This document shows, piece by piece, positions 56,115-62,977 of a stretch of DNA of 64,000 nucleotides. Below the pieces are notes generated by a model. It made no database searches. It was not told the DNA's origin and worked only from the letters and a program-made list of their open reading frames with translations. Source of the DNA: an uncultured Pseudoalteromonas sp. (lineage in GTDB: Bacteria; Pseudomonadota; Gammaproteobacteria; Enterobacterales; Alteromonadaceae); contig CANLRB010000017.1 of the NCBI GenBank assembly GCA_947493455.1, forward strand, positions 1-64,000, written 5' to 3'. Every line of letters begins with the position of its first letter. The stretch's first letter is position 1. Made by a program: the position numbers and the translations under genes.

Positions 56115-56938
56115 TAATTACTCCTTGTTATTTTTTTGATTTTTTCTGCTTCCTGCATAATTAATGCAGTACGTCTGCCTGATGTCATTTCACCTATAGG
56201 TGTCAATACATTATCAGGATTATATTTACCATCTTTCGACATTGCCCACTCTGCCACAAGTAGTTTCTCATCAAAATGATTTAAATTAAGATTTAGCCAA
56301 TTTATAAGTTGCTGAAAAGAATTTACAACCAACTTCCCTTTGCGTTCAGTCATATGCATTGTCAAATCAATTGGGTAGTTTTTTGCACTAGCTTCTAATA
56401 ATGCATATTCAGCAGTAGTTAAAAGCTCTTGCCCAACAAATAACCAATTCATGCTTGGCACTTCATGACGTAAGCCATATTCAATCCGAATAGCTTTTTT
56501 ATGAGCCCAATATCTATCATCAATACGAGCAATTCTATCTCTATAAGATTTTAAAATCTTATCTTCTACATAGTCACTGGTATCTATTTTTAGTTCTTCA
56601 AATGTCTTAAGTCTTATACAAGTATTATTTGCAGCTTCGTAGGCTCCCTTTTGAAAACCTTTTTTAGATATTATAAAACCTGAATCAGCACCTATTTGCT
56701 CAACTATCGAATGAAAAGTAAGAACTTTATCTTTTGTAATTTTTGAATTCCAACATTTTGCTTCAACAAGCCATAATAGCTCATCACCCAAAAACTTAGT
56801 TTTAACTACAACATCAATGTCATGAGAGGTTCTCACTCCTTGCATCGTTACGTTGGTTTCTGCATCAGCACCAATTGATAAAAAGTGTTCTTTTATTTCT
56901 TCTTGAAACTTATACCATTCAGGTTTTTCTTCAGACAT
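56114..56938 (-). CDS. PD-(D/E)XK (Mrr-like) restriction endonuclease
   Basis: 274 residues. The N-terminal nuclease domain has HDIDVVVK (D42), LLWLVEAKCW (E59-A60-K61) and an Mrr-type FHSIVEQIGADSGFIISK segment with glutamine-rich spacing. That is the D...ExK catalytic core of the restriction endonuclease superfamily. The C-terminal half is unassigned. GGAGAAG ribosome binding site; first effector gene after the WYL regulator. It may cut modified or foreign DNA; specificity is unknown. Confidence 0.72.
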   Translation of the reverse strand: MSEEKPEWYKFQEEIKEHFLSIGADAETNVTMQGVRTSHDIDVVVKTKFLGDELLWLVEAKCWNSKITKDKVLTFHSIVEQIGADSGFIISKKGFQKGAYEAANNTCIRLKTFEELKIDTSDYVEDKILKSYRDRIARIDDRYWAHKKAIRIEYGLRHEVPSMNWLFVGQELLTTAEYALLEASAKNYPIDLTMHMTERKGKLVVNSFQQLINWLNLNLNHFDEKLLVAEWAMSKDGKYNPDNVLTPIGEMTSGRRTALIMQEAEKIKKITRSN

Positions 56939-56970
56939 TACACTTCTCCGTAAATGTATTACATCTGCTT

Positions 56971-57840
56971 TCAGTTTTGTTCATAGCCAGGTGCTATAGC
57001 TAAATTCTCAGCACCGTATAAAGTTTGAGCGTTTCGTAAAAATAATTGATATTCGGGGCCTACAAGCGTTCCGCTTTCAGAACAGTCCACATTCCAACGC
57101 CTTAATAAATAACCTGCCATGGCCGCTCGTACATTTACTTCTAAAACGCCACTTTCCATACCGAAGTCCAACTTGATAGCCGTTGGATACTCAACGTTTT
57201 TGGGGTGTGGAACGATTTGCAGTGGCACCATTCGCATCCACTGATGATCTTCTAACTTATCTTCTTCTGGCGAAGGTGTCTGTGCTTGAATTGTAATTTT
57301 GGTAATACGGGTTAAAACAAAATCTCGAAAGGATTTAGATTTGCGATCAAAAGCTCTTAAATGCCAACGTAAGCCGTTATCTACTATCGAGTGAGGCACA
57401 AGCTCTCTTGAACCAGAGCCACTACTTAGAGACGTGTATATAACGCTAACAGGTTTATGATTGATAATCGCTTGAGATAACTTTGCAATAATATCAATAT
57501 CAGGCACATTTAACGGGCTAGGCGTTTCAATAGGGAACGATGTTTCACCAATTGCATCAAAGCCATCGCTAATGTTATTAGCTAGCTTAATCAGAGTACG
57601 GCGAGCATCATGTTTAAAAACAGGCTTGAATTTGGTTGTGATAAAGTATTTTTTCTCTACATTATCGTAAGCCATATTCTCTGGAGCTTGTTCTTTATAG
57701 AACTTTAAATCCCGAGTTGCTGCGGCTAGGCCTAACTCGAAATGACTAACTATTTCACTGCGAGTAACCATGCCAGTGAAATATAATTTAAAGTCGATAT
57801 AGGCTAGGCGCTGCTTCTGTGCAAAGCTAAAATCCGTCAT
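56971..57840 (-). CDS. WYL-domain regulator (CapW/BrxR-like)
   Basis: 289 residues: N-terminal winged HTH (QKQRLAYIDFKLYFTGMVTR, SEIVSHFELGLAAATRDLKF), central WYL domain (about 120-205; VSVIYTSLSSGSGSRELVPH, LRWHLRAFDRKSKSFRDFVL) and C-terminal WCX-like part. This architecture is that of BrxR/CapW repressors that head BREX, CBASS and other defence loci. It likely represses the divergent and downstream genes until phage infection. It is followed by the nuclease gene after 32 bases. Confidence 0.85.
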   Translation of the reverse strand: MTDFSFAQKQRLAYIDFKLYFTGMVTRSEIVSHFELGLAAATRDLKFYKEQAPENMAYDNVEKKYFITTKFKPVFKHDARRTLIKLANNISDGFDAIGETSFPIETPSPLNVPDIDIIAKLSQAIINHKPVSVIYTSLSSGSGSRELVPHSIVDNGLRWHLRAFDRKSKSFRDFVLTRITKITIQAQTPSPEEDKLEDHQWMRMVPLQIVPHPKNVEYPTAIKLDFGMESGVLEVNVRAAMAGYLLRRWNVDCSESGTLVGPEYQLFLRNAQTLYGAENLAIAPGYEQN

Positions 57841-57858
57841 TCAATAACTCTGATTCTA

Positions 57859-57889
57859 TTGACATTTTCTATTTAAGTGGAAATAGTAT
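57859..57889. promoter_or_regulatory. Divergent promoter with candidate WYL operator
   Basis: CTATTT-AAGTGG-AAATAG (57869-57886) is an inverted repeat between the WYL gene and the divergent cassette. A consensus TTGACA (57859-57864) for the plus direction and a possible TTGCTG/CATACT pair for the minus direction overlap it, so binding there would block both promoters. Confidence 0.45.
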
Positions 57890-57970
57890 GTATCATTATG
57901 AGTTAGACAGCAAATAGATTTTGTGCTTTATTGTTGATTAAGATCATCATTACTGAAAAGCACCTAAACA

Positions 57971-58225
57971 ATGCCTAACCAAAACACTAAATCTCACCTT
58001 GTTAGTCACAGCGATTTAACTGAATTAGAGCAGTTAAAATCTGAATATTTTGATATCTACAATGAGTTAATGTCGCAGTTCAAGTTTGATGACAGAACTA
58101 GTCAGGAGTGGCTAATAACACCAAAGCGGCCTTTACAAGGGAAGTCACCGTTTGAGCAGTTAACAGTTAATGCTGATGAAGTGATGGATATACTAGTTCG
58201 CATGAGAACCGGTGACTTTTCATGA
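57971..58225 (+). CDS. MbcA/ParS-like toxin-binding domain protein
   Basis: 84 residues. The C-terminal half SQEWLITPKRPLQGKSPFEQ, then LTVNADEVMDILVRMRTGD, matches the MbcA/ParS/Xre antitoxin toxin-binding domain (pattern WL-x-T-P-x4-L-x-G-x-S/T-P). The Xre DNA-binding part of this family is lacking. First gene of a three-gene plus-strand cassette divergent from the WYL regulator, with an ATGA overlap to the next gene. No Res/MbcT-type toxin is recognisable nearby. Confidence 0.6.
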   Translation: MPNQNTKSHLVSHSDLTELEQLKSEYFDIYNELMSQFKFDDRTSQEWLITPKRPLQGKSPFEQLTVNADEVMDILVRMRTGDFS

Positions 58226-58386
58226 GCACAGCAAACAACCCCATCTCTGATGATAAAGAGTTTGTGAATCCTTTCAAAACTGGTGAGCTAGAAAACCCAG
58301 GCGTTGATATAAATCAATCTCGTAAGCGCACTGAGCAAAAACTGAATCAGTTAAAGCCCGAACAACCAGCGAAGAAATCAAAGTAG
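58222..58386 (+). CDS. 54-residue hydrophilic protein, unknown
   Basis: 54 residues starting MSTANNPISDDKEFVNPFKT and ending QPAKKSK, highly charged and probably disordered. The ATG overlaps the preceding stop by four bases and the phosphatase gene follows five bases later, so it is translated as part of this cassette. Function unknown; an adaptor or inhibitor peptide is conceivable. Confidence 0.5.
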   Translation: MSTANNPISDDKEFVNPFKTGELENPGVDINQSRKRTEQKLNQLKPEQPAKKSK

Positions 58387-58391
58387 TTAGT

Positions 58392-58721
58392 ATGAATATC
58401 CTTTTTTTATGTACAGCTAATGTTCAACGTAGCAAAACTGCCGAAGAGTTGTTTCGTGCAACCAATAAGGATCACGAATATAAGTCAGCAGGGCTGAGCG
58501 CTAAATATGTGAAAAAGGCAAACTCAACCCTTTGTACAGAAGATATGCTTCAATGGGCTGATAGAATTTATTTATTTGAACAGCAACATATTGATCGAAT
58601 TCAAAGTCATACTGGTGAGCAGTATTTTCCTAAAATCATCAATTTGAATATTCCTGATGATTATCAGTATTTTCAGAAAGAGCTGATTTTGCAGTTACTA
58701 AAAAAGGTTAAGCTTAGTTAG
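58392..58721 (+). CDS. Low-molecular-weight tyrosine phosphatase-like protein
   Basis: 109 residues. The N-terminal P-loop FLCTANVQRSKTAEELFR contains the LMW-PTP catalytic signature C7-x5-R13-S, and IPDDYQYFQKELI carries the general-acid aspartates. It is shorter than classical LMW-PTPs (about 150 residues) but matches the compact island-borne group. It could dephosphorylate tyrosine or nucleotides. Its placement with an antitoxin-like gene in a defence island suggests a regulatory part in that cassette. Confidence 0.75.
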   Translation: MNILFLCTANVQRSKTAEELFRATNKDHEYKSAGLSAKYVKKANSTLCTEDMLQWADRIYLFEQQHIDRIQSHTGEQYFPKIINLNIPDDYQYFQKELILQLLKKVKLS

Positions 58722-58789
58722 TTTAACTAATTCAGTGAAGTAAACTTCAGCCAGTGTTTTGGTGTCTGCCTATCAATACCTTCTAGTTT

Positions 58790-59467
58790 TTAAAAACGTC
58801 CAAATAACGAAATCCCTCTTTTATCTATAGACTCTACTGGTTCATACAATTGAACTAAATAGTTAGTTTCAGGAAATATTGTAAAATACCCATCATCATC
58901 GTTAACTTTTACACTGGAAATTCCAGGGTTGGATAATTCAGAAAGATAACCTATGGAATAACTTGGCTCAAAACTATACGCAATACCTTTATTATCGGTA
59001 CATGAAATAAAGGTTACGCCAAAAGAGGCCTTCATGCTCGCTTTATCAAATGACTCGGCTTTAAGTCCAACTCGGCAATCTCCACCATCAAAAACAATAT
59101 TGCCTGAAACCGATTTGATCGGTGATACAGTTGCTGCCATGGAGCTATTGATAGTTTCTCTTTTATTGTATTCATTTAAAAAAGGTAAACTAATAAACTT
59201 AACAACCATCATTGAACTGCTTGGTATTTTATACTTTGTTGCCTCAAGCTTTGCTAGGTGAAGTCTCTGTTCAATTTTAGTTTGACCATTAACTTCAACA
59301 TACTCAAGTGCTTCATAACCAACAACTGATTTTATAAAAGTAATCAACCGGTTGCCTGTATCAGTAATACTGAATATAAGGCTCAATATAAAAAGAGGAA
59401 TTAAGATTAATGAGAGTAGTTTATTCTTTTTAAAACCGTTTTCGAACTTTTCAAAGTTAATATTCAA
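58790..59467 (-). CDS. Membrane-anchored protein, unknown function
   Basis: 225 residues from a TTG at 59467 with GGAGG seven bases upstream; the in-frame ATG 30 bases earlier has no ribosome binding site. One N-terminal TM (about 18-36, LLSLILIPLFILSLIF) and a mainly beta-strand extracytoplasmic domain with a cysteine pair (GGDCRVGLKA, FISCTDNKGI). It stands alone in the island. No family recognised. Confidence 0.55.
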   Translation of the reverse strand: MNINFEKFENGFKKNKLLSLILIPLFILSLIFSITDTGNRLITFIKSVVGYEALEYVEVNGQTKIEQRLHLAKLEATKYKIPSSSMMVVKFISLPFLNEYNKRETINSSMAATVSPIKSVSGNIVFDGGDCRVGLKAESFDKASMKASFGVTFISCTDNKGIAYSFEPSYSIGYLSELSNPGISSVKVNDDDGYFTIFPETNYLVQLYEPVESIDKRGISLFGRF

Positions 59468-59497
59468 CGCTAACCTCCATATTATATAACGAAGCAC

Positions 59498-59764
59498 TCT
59501 ACGAAAACTTTGAATGCTGTTGCAATAAAAATAGTTTCGCCATTTTATGGCTTAGATATTGTCATAGCCATTATTCGACTTTAAAGCCTAGAAGAATAGT
59601 TTCCTATTTTCTTTCAATCATCATTCGTTTTTTTAAAAAATACTATACTTAGCAACAAGGTAGCCCTTATATTATTTTGAGTTCAATCAGATAATTACCC
59701 AAGGCTCTAATGGAAGCATACTATTGAGTCTATGTTAAATATTTATAGTTAATGGAAGTTTAAA
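59498..59764. other. A/T-rich spacer without recognisable gene
   Basis: Between the divergent membrane-anchored protein and the transglutaminase-like lipoprotein I see no coding region or clear hairpin; promoters of both genes are presumably here. Confidence 0.4.
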
Positions 59765-60373
59765 TTGAAGTATTTAGTCTTATTAATTTCTCTAATATCT
59801 TTAAGTGCCTGCGGAAAACCAAACCTAGTTTCTTGTCTTGAAGATCCTGAAGCAGCTAAAAACACTTTTCCACTAGAGACTGAAAAAGACGGTGGAGATA
59901 TTTTTAAAGCTGTACGGACCGATCAAAAATATGGCAGTTGTTTTATTGAAGAATTAAGAATTTCTCGGGATGCCTCACTAGAGAAACAAGCACAAGCCGT
60001 TTTAGATTACACATCTACAACTATTGTGTATGAGGCGGATAAAGCAGAAGGGTTTTCTGATGATTTGAATCGCCCAGGCACTAGACTACCTTCGAGAACC
60101 GTAGCGGATGGTAAAGGCGATTGCGAAGATAAATCAGCTTTAGCTGTTGTCATGCTTAATGAGTTAGGCTTTGACACTTTTGTCATTAAAAGGCCACCAA
60201 TTGATAAAGGATTGGGTCACATATTCTTAGGAATCAGAGCTGATTATGATACTGGACTAAAATGCGGAAACGACTACTTTATTGCTTTTGATCCAACGTT
60301 AAAGGGAGCAAAGCTTGGTGATAAAGGAGCTGGATTAAGTAAGGTGAAAAATTTTCAATGTGGTCGAATATAG
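59765..60373 (+). CDS. Transglutaminase-like lipoprotein
   Basis: 202 residues from a TTG start. Signal peptide and lipobox LSAC (C16). A transglutaminase/papain-like fold has the apparent triad C120 (KGDCEDKSALAV), H152 (GLGHIFLGI) and D176 (FIAFDPTLK). It is likely a lipid-anchored cysteine protease or amidase-like protein of the periplasm; other cysteines (SCLEDP, GSCFIEE) may form disulfides. It lies alone in the island on the plus strand. Substrate unknown. Confidence 0.72.
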   Translation: MKYLVLLISLISLSACGKPNLVSCLEDPEAAKNTFPLETEKDGGDIFKAVRTDQKYGSCFIEELRISRDASLEKQAQAVLDYTSTTIVYEADKAEGFSDDLNRPGTRLPSRTVADGKGDCEDKSALAVVMLNELGFDTFVIKRPPIDKGLGHIFLGIRADYDTGLKCGNDYFIAFDPTLKGAKLGDKGAGLSKVKNFQCGRI

Positions 60374-60484
60374 CAATAGCAACGAGCTGCGACCACCGGC
60401 CATAAATAACACAAATACAATTGAGATTTGATTAAGTTTTTTTTAATCAAGCCTGACAGTCGCATAAGTGCTAGTTACTGCCGT

Positions 60485-60778
60485 TCAGCCTATGTTATTT
60501 TTAGCTAGCACCGACAGCTTTACACAATTTTCCTTCTTGATAAAATTTGTCTCTTTCGCCTCGCTATAGTTCATATACAAAACATCCAAAGGCAAATTTT
60601 CTTCAGCTAACCGAATTTCTTTCTTCAATTCAAATAATCGCTCATCATGCTCGCCAACAATTAGGATATCTATATCATAACCTGTGCCATTAAGAGTTGA
60701 ACCAAACATGTACGATTCAAAAAACCTTAAGTGCTTACATGAATTAAGCAAAAACATTGCTATTTCTTTGGTGTTCAT
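60485..60778 (-). CDS. MNT-type nucleotidyltransferase
   Basis: 97 residues from MNTKEIAMFLLNSCKH, with an ATGA overlap with the upstream gene. Pol-beta-like nucleotidyltransferase motif: FGSTLNGTGYDIDILIVG (G26-S27, D35-x-D37) and the third carboxylate at D65 (LPLDVLYMN). Compact domains of this size are typical of minimal nucleotidyltransferases (MNT antitoxins that adenylylate a HEPN toxin). No HEPN motif (Rx4-6H) is evident in the adjacent gene. Third gene of the HNH operon. Confidence 0.75.
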   Translation of the reverse strand: MNTKEIAMFLLNSCKHLRFFESYMFGSTLNGTGYDIDILIVGEHDERLFELKKEIRLAEENLPLDVLYMNYSEAKETNFIKKENCVKLSVLAKNNIG

Positions 60779-61422
60779 TTCAGGGACTGCATATGAGTTT
60801 TCAAATCGTCTGTTTTTAATACTACACAACCAAGCTCTTTACCTGCTCGAATTGCAGCCGATGTAGGTTGACCATTAGGGTTAATATTCCAAGCAATATC
60901 TACCTTGCCAAATTTCTCTACTAAAGTTCTGACACTATCAGCAGTTGGCTCATAATCCGCAATCATTCCTATTCTTACTTTGCGACCACTCTTAAGCTCT
61001 ATCATAAATAATCGATCAAATTCACGAGTAGCACTCCTTACTACCCCATATTGATGGATTAACCTTGCTGAAAATACCCAAGTCTTGTGCTCTGCAATAT
61101 TTGCTTCGCCTTTGCGGGCAGCTGAGGATAACGTACCACTATTCCCCCAACCAATCCCTCGCTCTTTAAGGTAGTCAATTGCATCCCCCCGCCAAATACA
61201 GTTGCTTCTAAAACCACAGACAAAATCAAGTTCAGGGAATTGCTCCACATAACCTTTAACATTTGCAAGGGTAATTTCATGGCAAGCAGATATATGGGCG
61301 AGCACATCTGGCTGTCCTTTAGTCGCAACCTTTATTACATCACCTTCTATATGTTCAGCTTGAAATAACTTTCCAATTTCTTTGTTTAAATTTTCAAGTA
61401 CATAATTTACTTGCCAGCTCAT
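60775..61422 (-). CDS. Unknown protein between HNH and nucleotidyltransferase genes
   Basis: 215 residues, soluble, no TM. Segments VCGFRSNCIWRGDAIDYLKE, GIGWGNSGTLSSAARKGEAN and RIGMIADYEPTADSVRTLVE suggest an alpha/beta fold but match no family I know. It overlaps both neighbours by four bases (ATGA), so the three genes form a translationally coupled operon. Its position between two nucleic-acid enzymes suggests a partner subunit. Confidence 0.55.
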   Translation of the reverse strand: MSWQVNYVLENLNKEIGKLFQAEHIEGDVIKVATKGQPDVLAHISACHEITLANVKGYVEQFPELDFVCGFRSNCIWRGDAIDYLKERGIGWGNSGTLSSAARKGEANIAEHKTWVFSARLIHQYGVVRSATREFDRLFMIELKSGRKVRIGMIADYEPTADSVRTLVEKFGKVDIAWNINPNGQPTSAAIRAGKELGCVVLKTDDLKTHMQSLK

Positions 61423-62111
61423 GCAAAAATTTCCTCCATACCTTCAGGGAATCGAATTGCTTTCCCCGCAACATTACATACATGCCTCTCAGCTAAGCCA
61501 CGCACATGCTCTTTAAACTCGGCAATGACTTCATATTCAATTTCAGTTGCGTGATGTAGATTAGCATCTATTAAGGCTTGAGTTTGATAATGGTTAGGTA
61601 AAATTACGCTCTTTATTCTTTGCTCCCACAAAACTGCCATTTCTGACTCAGGGTCAAATTCAAAGTCAGAACCTTCAATTGGTGCTAGCTTTTTCCAAAT
61701 AGCTTTATTTTCAGCAAGTCGAGCCACTAAAGCTGCTCTAACTTCTTGCCTAGTATCGTAATGCTTAATCCCTTGATTGACGGAAAGCTTAACTAAGTGC
61801 TCTCTTTTCCACTCAAGTAAGGTTGCACGGGGGAATGAATCAGGCTCTTTATCTATAATCGTATGACATTTTGGACATAATAAAATTAAATTCTCAAAGG
61901 TGTCTGTATCTACAGAGTTGCTATTTTTTTCATCATTTCGTGGACCTCCATCACCATGCGGGATTATATGAGCCATTTCGGCAATATGTTTTTCTCCTCC
62001 AAGCTCTGCGGGATAAAGGGGAGTTAAGCAATCAGGCTTTTGGCAATAACCAGCTGAATCAGCAAATAAGCGAAGTTTTATTGCTGATGGAATTGCTTTT
62101 CTTTTTGTCAT
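61419..62111 (-). CDS. HNH endonuclease
   Basis: 230 residues. The N-terminal HNH module (about 15-90) has cysteines at C23/C28 (GYCQKPDCLT) and C79/C82 (LLCPKCHTII), a catalytic histidine region AEMAHIIPHGDGGPRND and asparagine N74 (ENLILLCP). The C-terminal 130 residues are unassigned. First gene of the three-gene operon. HNH nucleases of this layout occur in defence loci; target specificity is unknown. Confidence 0.85.
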   Translation of the reverse strand: MTKRKAIPSAIKLRLFADSAGYCQKPDCLTPLYPAELGGEKHIAEMAHIIPHGDGGPRNDEKNSNSVDTDTFENLILLCPKCHTIIDKEPDSFPRATLLEWKREHLVKLSVNQGIKHYDTRQEVRAALVARLAENKAIWKKLAPIEGSDFEFDPESEMAVLWEQRIKSVILPNHYQTQALIDANLHHATEIEYEVIAEFKEHVRGLAERHVCNVAGKAIRFPEGMEEIFA

Positions 62112-62467
62112 TTAGTCACCGACCCAATAGATACAAGAAAAAATATTGGTATTTTATTTGGGGGCCTTTAGGAGGTTTTCAAGTATCTAGCATACTATGG
62201 GAAGCCCAAACCTACATTTTGAATTATTATCGTCTGCTATAAAGAGGCAGTTCCTAATAAAAAAGTAGAACTCGAACGACCGAAGGTCGCTCATAGCTGT
62301 CTGTTAGACGAAGTCCAAGCCTATTCGTCAAACTGTGATATGAGCTACTAAAATTTAGGTTTATTCAACTGAAGAAGAAAGCAATACAAGCCTTTTACCC
62401 ACCTTGAGTATTTATTTCTAATTCATCGGCTCTACAGATAGATATTAAAGTAATATCCTAGTTTTTA
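62112..62467. other. 356-base spacer with small hairpins, no gene
   Basis: No coding region seen. It contains the hairpins CGACC-GAA-GGTCG (about 62277-62289) and GTCT-GTT-AGAC (about 62300-62310) on a short GC-rich patch within A/T-rich DNA. The patch could be a remnant repeat or recombination site next to the recombinase genes. Confidence 0.4.
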
Positions 62468-62977
62468 TCATTTTGTAATCAGAGACAGTACTTTTTTATC
62501 TCTCAGGGGCATTTTCTCTAACATCATTCTGAGTAATAGTTTATTTTTTCGCTGCTTTAAAGCTTCATATGCTTTTTTATAATCTTTAACTTCTTCAACA
62601 AGCTGAGTCTTATTCTTGTTTGCAACCCCATTGGTTTTTAACCTTTTGTTCTTTTTTTTAGTTAACTCACTATTTTTATCCTTTAGATAATCGTTAATTC
62701 CAGCTTTAAAAGTTTCATTATGAAATACCGTACTTACATCGGAGTTAAGTGCATCTGCTACTTCTGTTTTTTTTATTATCCAACTTTTTTTGTTTCCTTT
62801 GAACTGTGACTCTAGAGAGTTACGCATAATAAACGCAACCTTTGCTTCAAAGCACTTCTCGATCTCAAAGTAAGCGGCTTTTGATTTATTATTATCACTT
62901 ACCCAGTCTGGTAGCTTGTTTTTCTTATTAGGGTTATTTTTACTTTCTTCTTCAACAACTAAATTTAAAATATCCAT
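62468..62977 (-). CDS. TnpC-like (DUF6262-type) recombination accessory protein
   Basis: 169 residues, very basic. A predicted HTH-like part (WIIKKTEVADALNSDVSTVF, HNETFKAGINDYL) is followed by a long Lys/Gln-rich coiled coil (about 100-160, KTQLVEEVKDYKKAYEALKQ). This order is typical of TnpC of Tn554-like elements, which act with two tyrosine recombinases. It starts at a TAATG junction with the recombinase gene, supporting co-function. It probably sets orientation or frequency of integration. Confidence 0.6.
   Translation of the reverse strand: MDILNLVVEEESKNNPNKKNKLPDWVSDNNKSKAAYFEIEKCFEAKVAFIMRNSLESQFKGNKKSWIIKKTEVADALNSDVSTVFHNETFKAGINDYLKDKNSELTKKKNKRLKTNGVANKNKTQLVEEVKDYKKAYEALKQRKNKLLLRMMLEKMPLRDKKVLSLITK

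Noticed and set aside
58222-58721. Complete type II toxin-antitoxin of the Res-Xre kind
   Set aside because: The antitoxin-like domain is there, but no RES/MbcT ADP-ribosyltransferase-like toxin sequence is found; the third gene is a phosphatase.
62250-62330. GTTAGAC and a hairpin resembling part of an integron attC site
   Set aside because: GTTAGAC matches the GTTRRRY core, but no matching RYYYAAC partner at a proper distance and no integron integrase are present; more likely chance or a short repeat relic.
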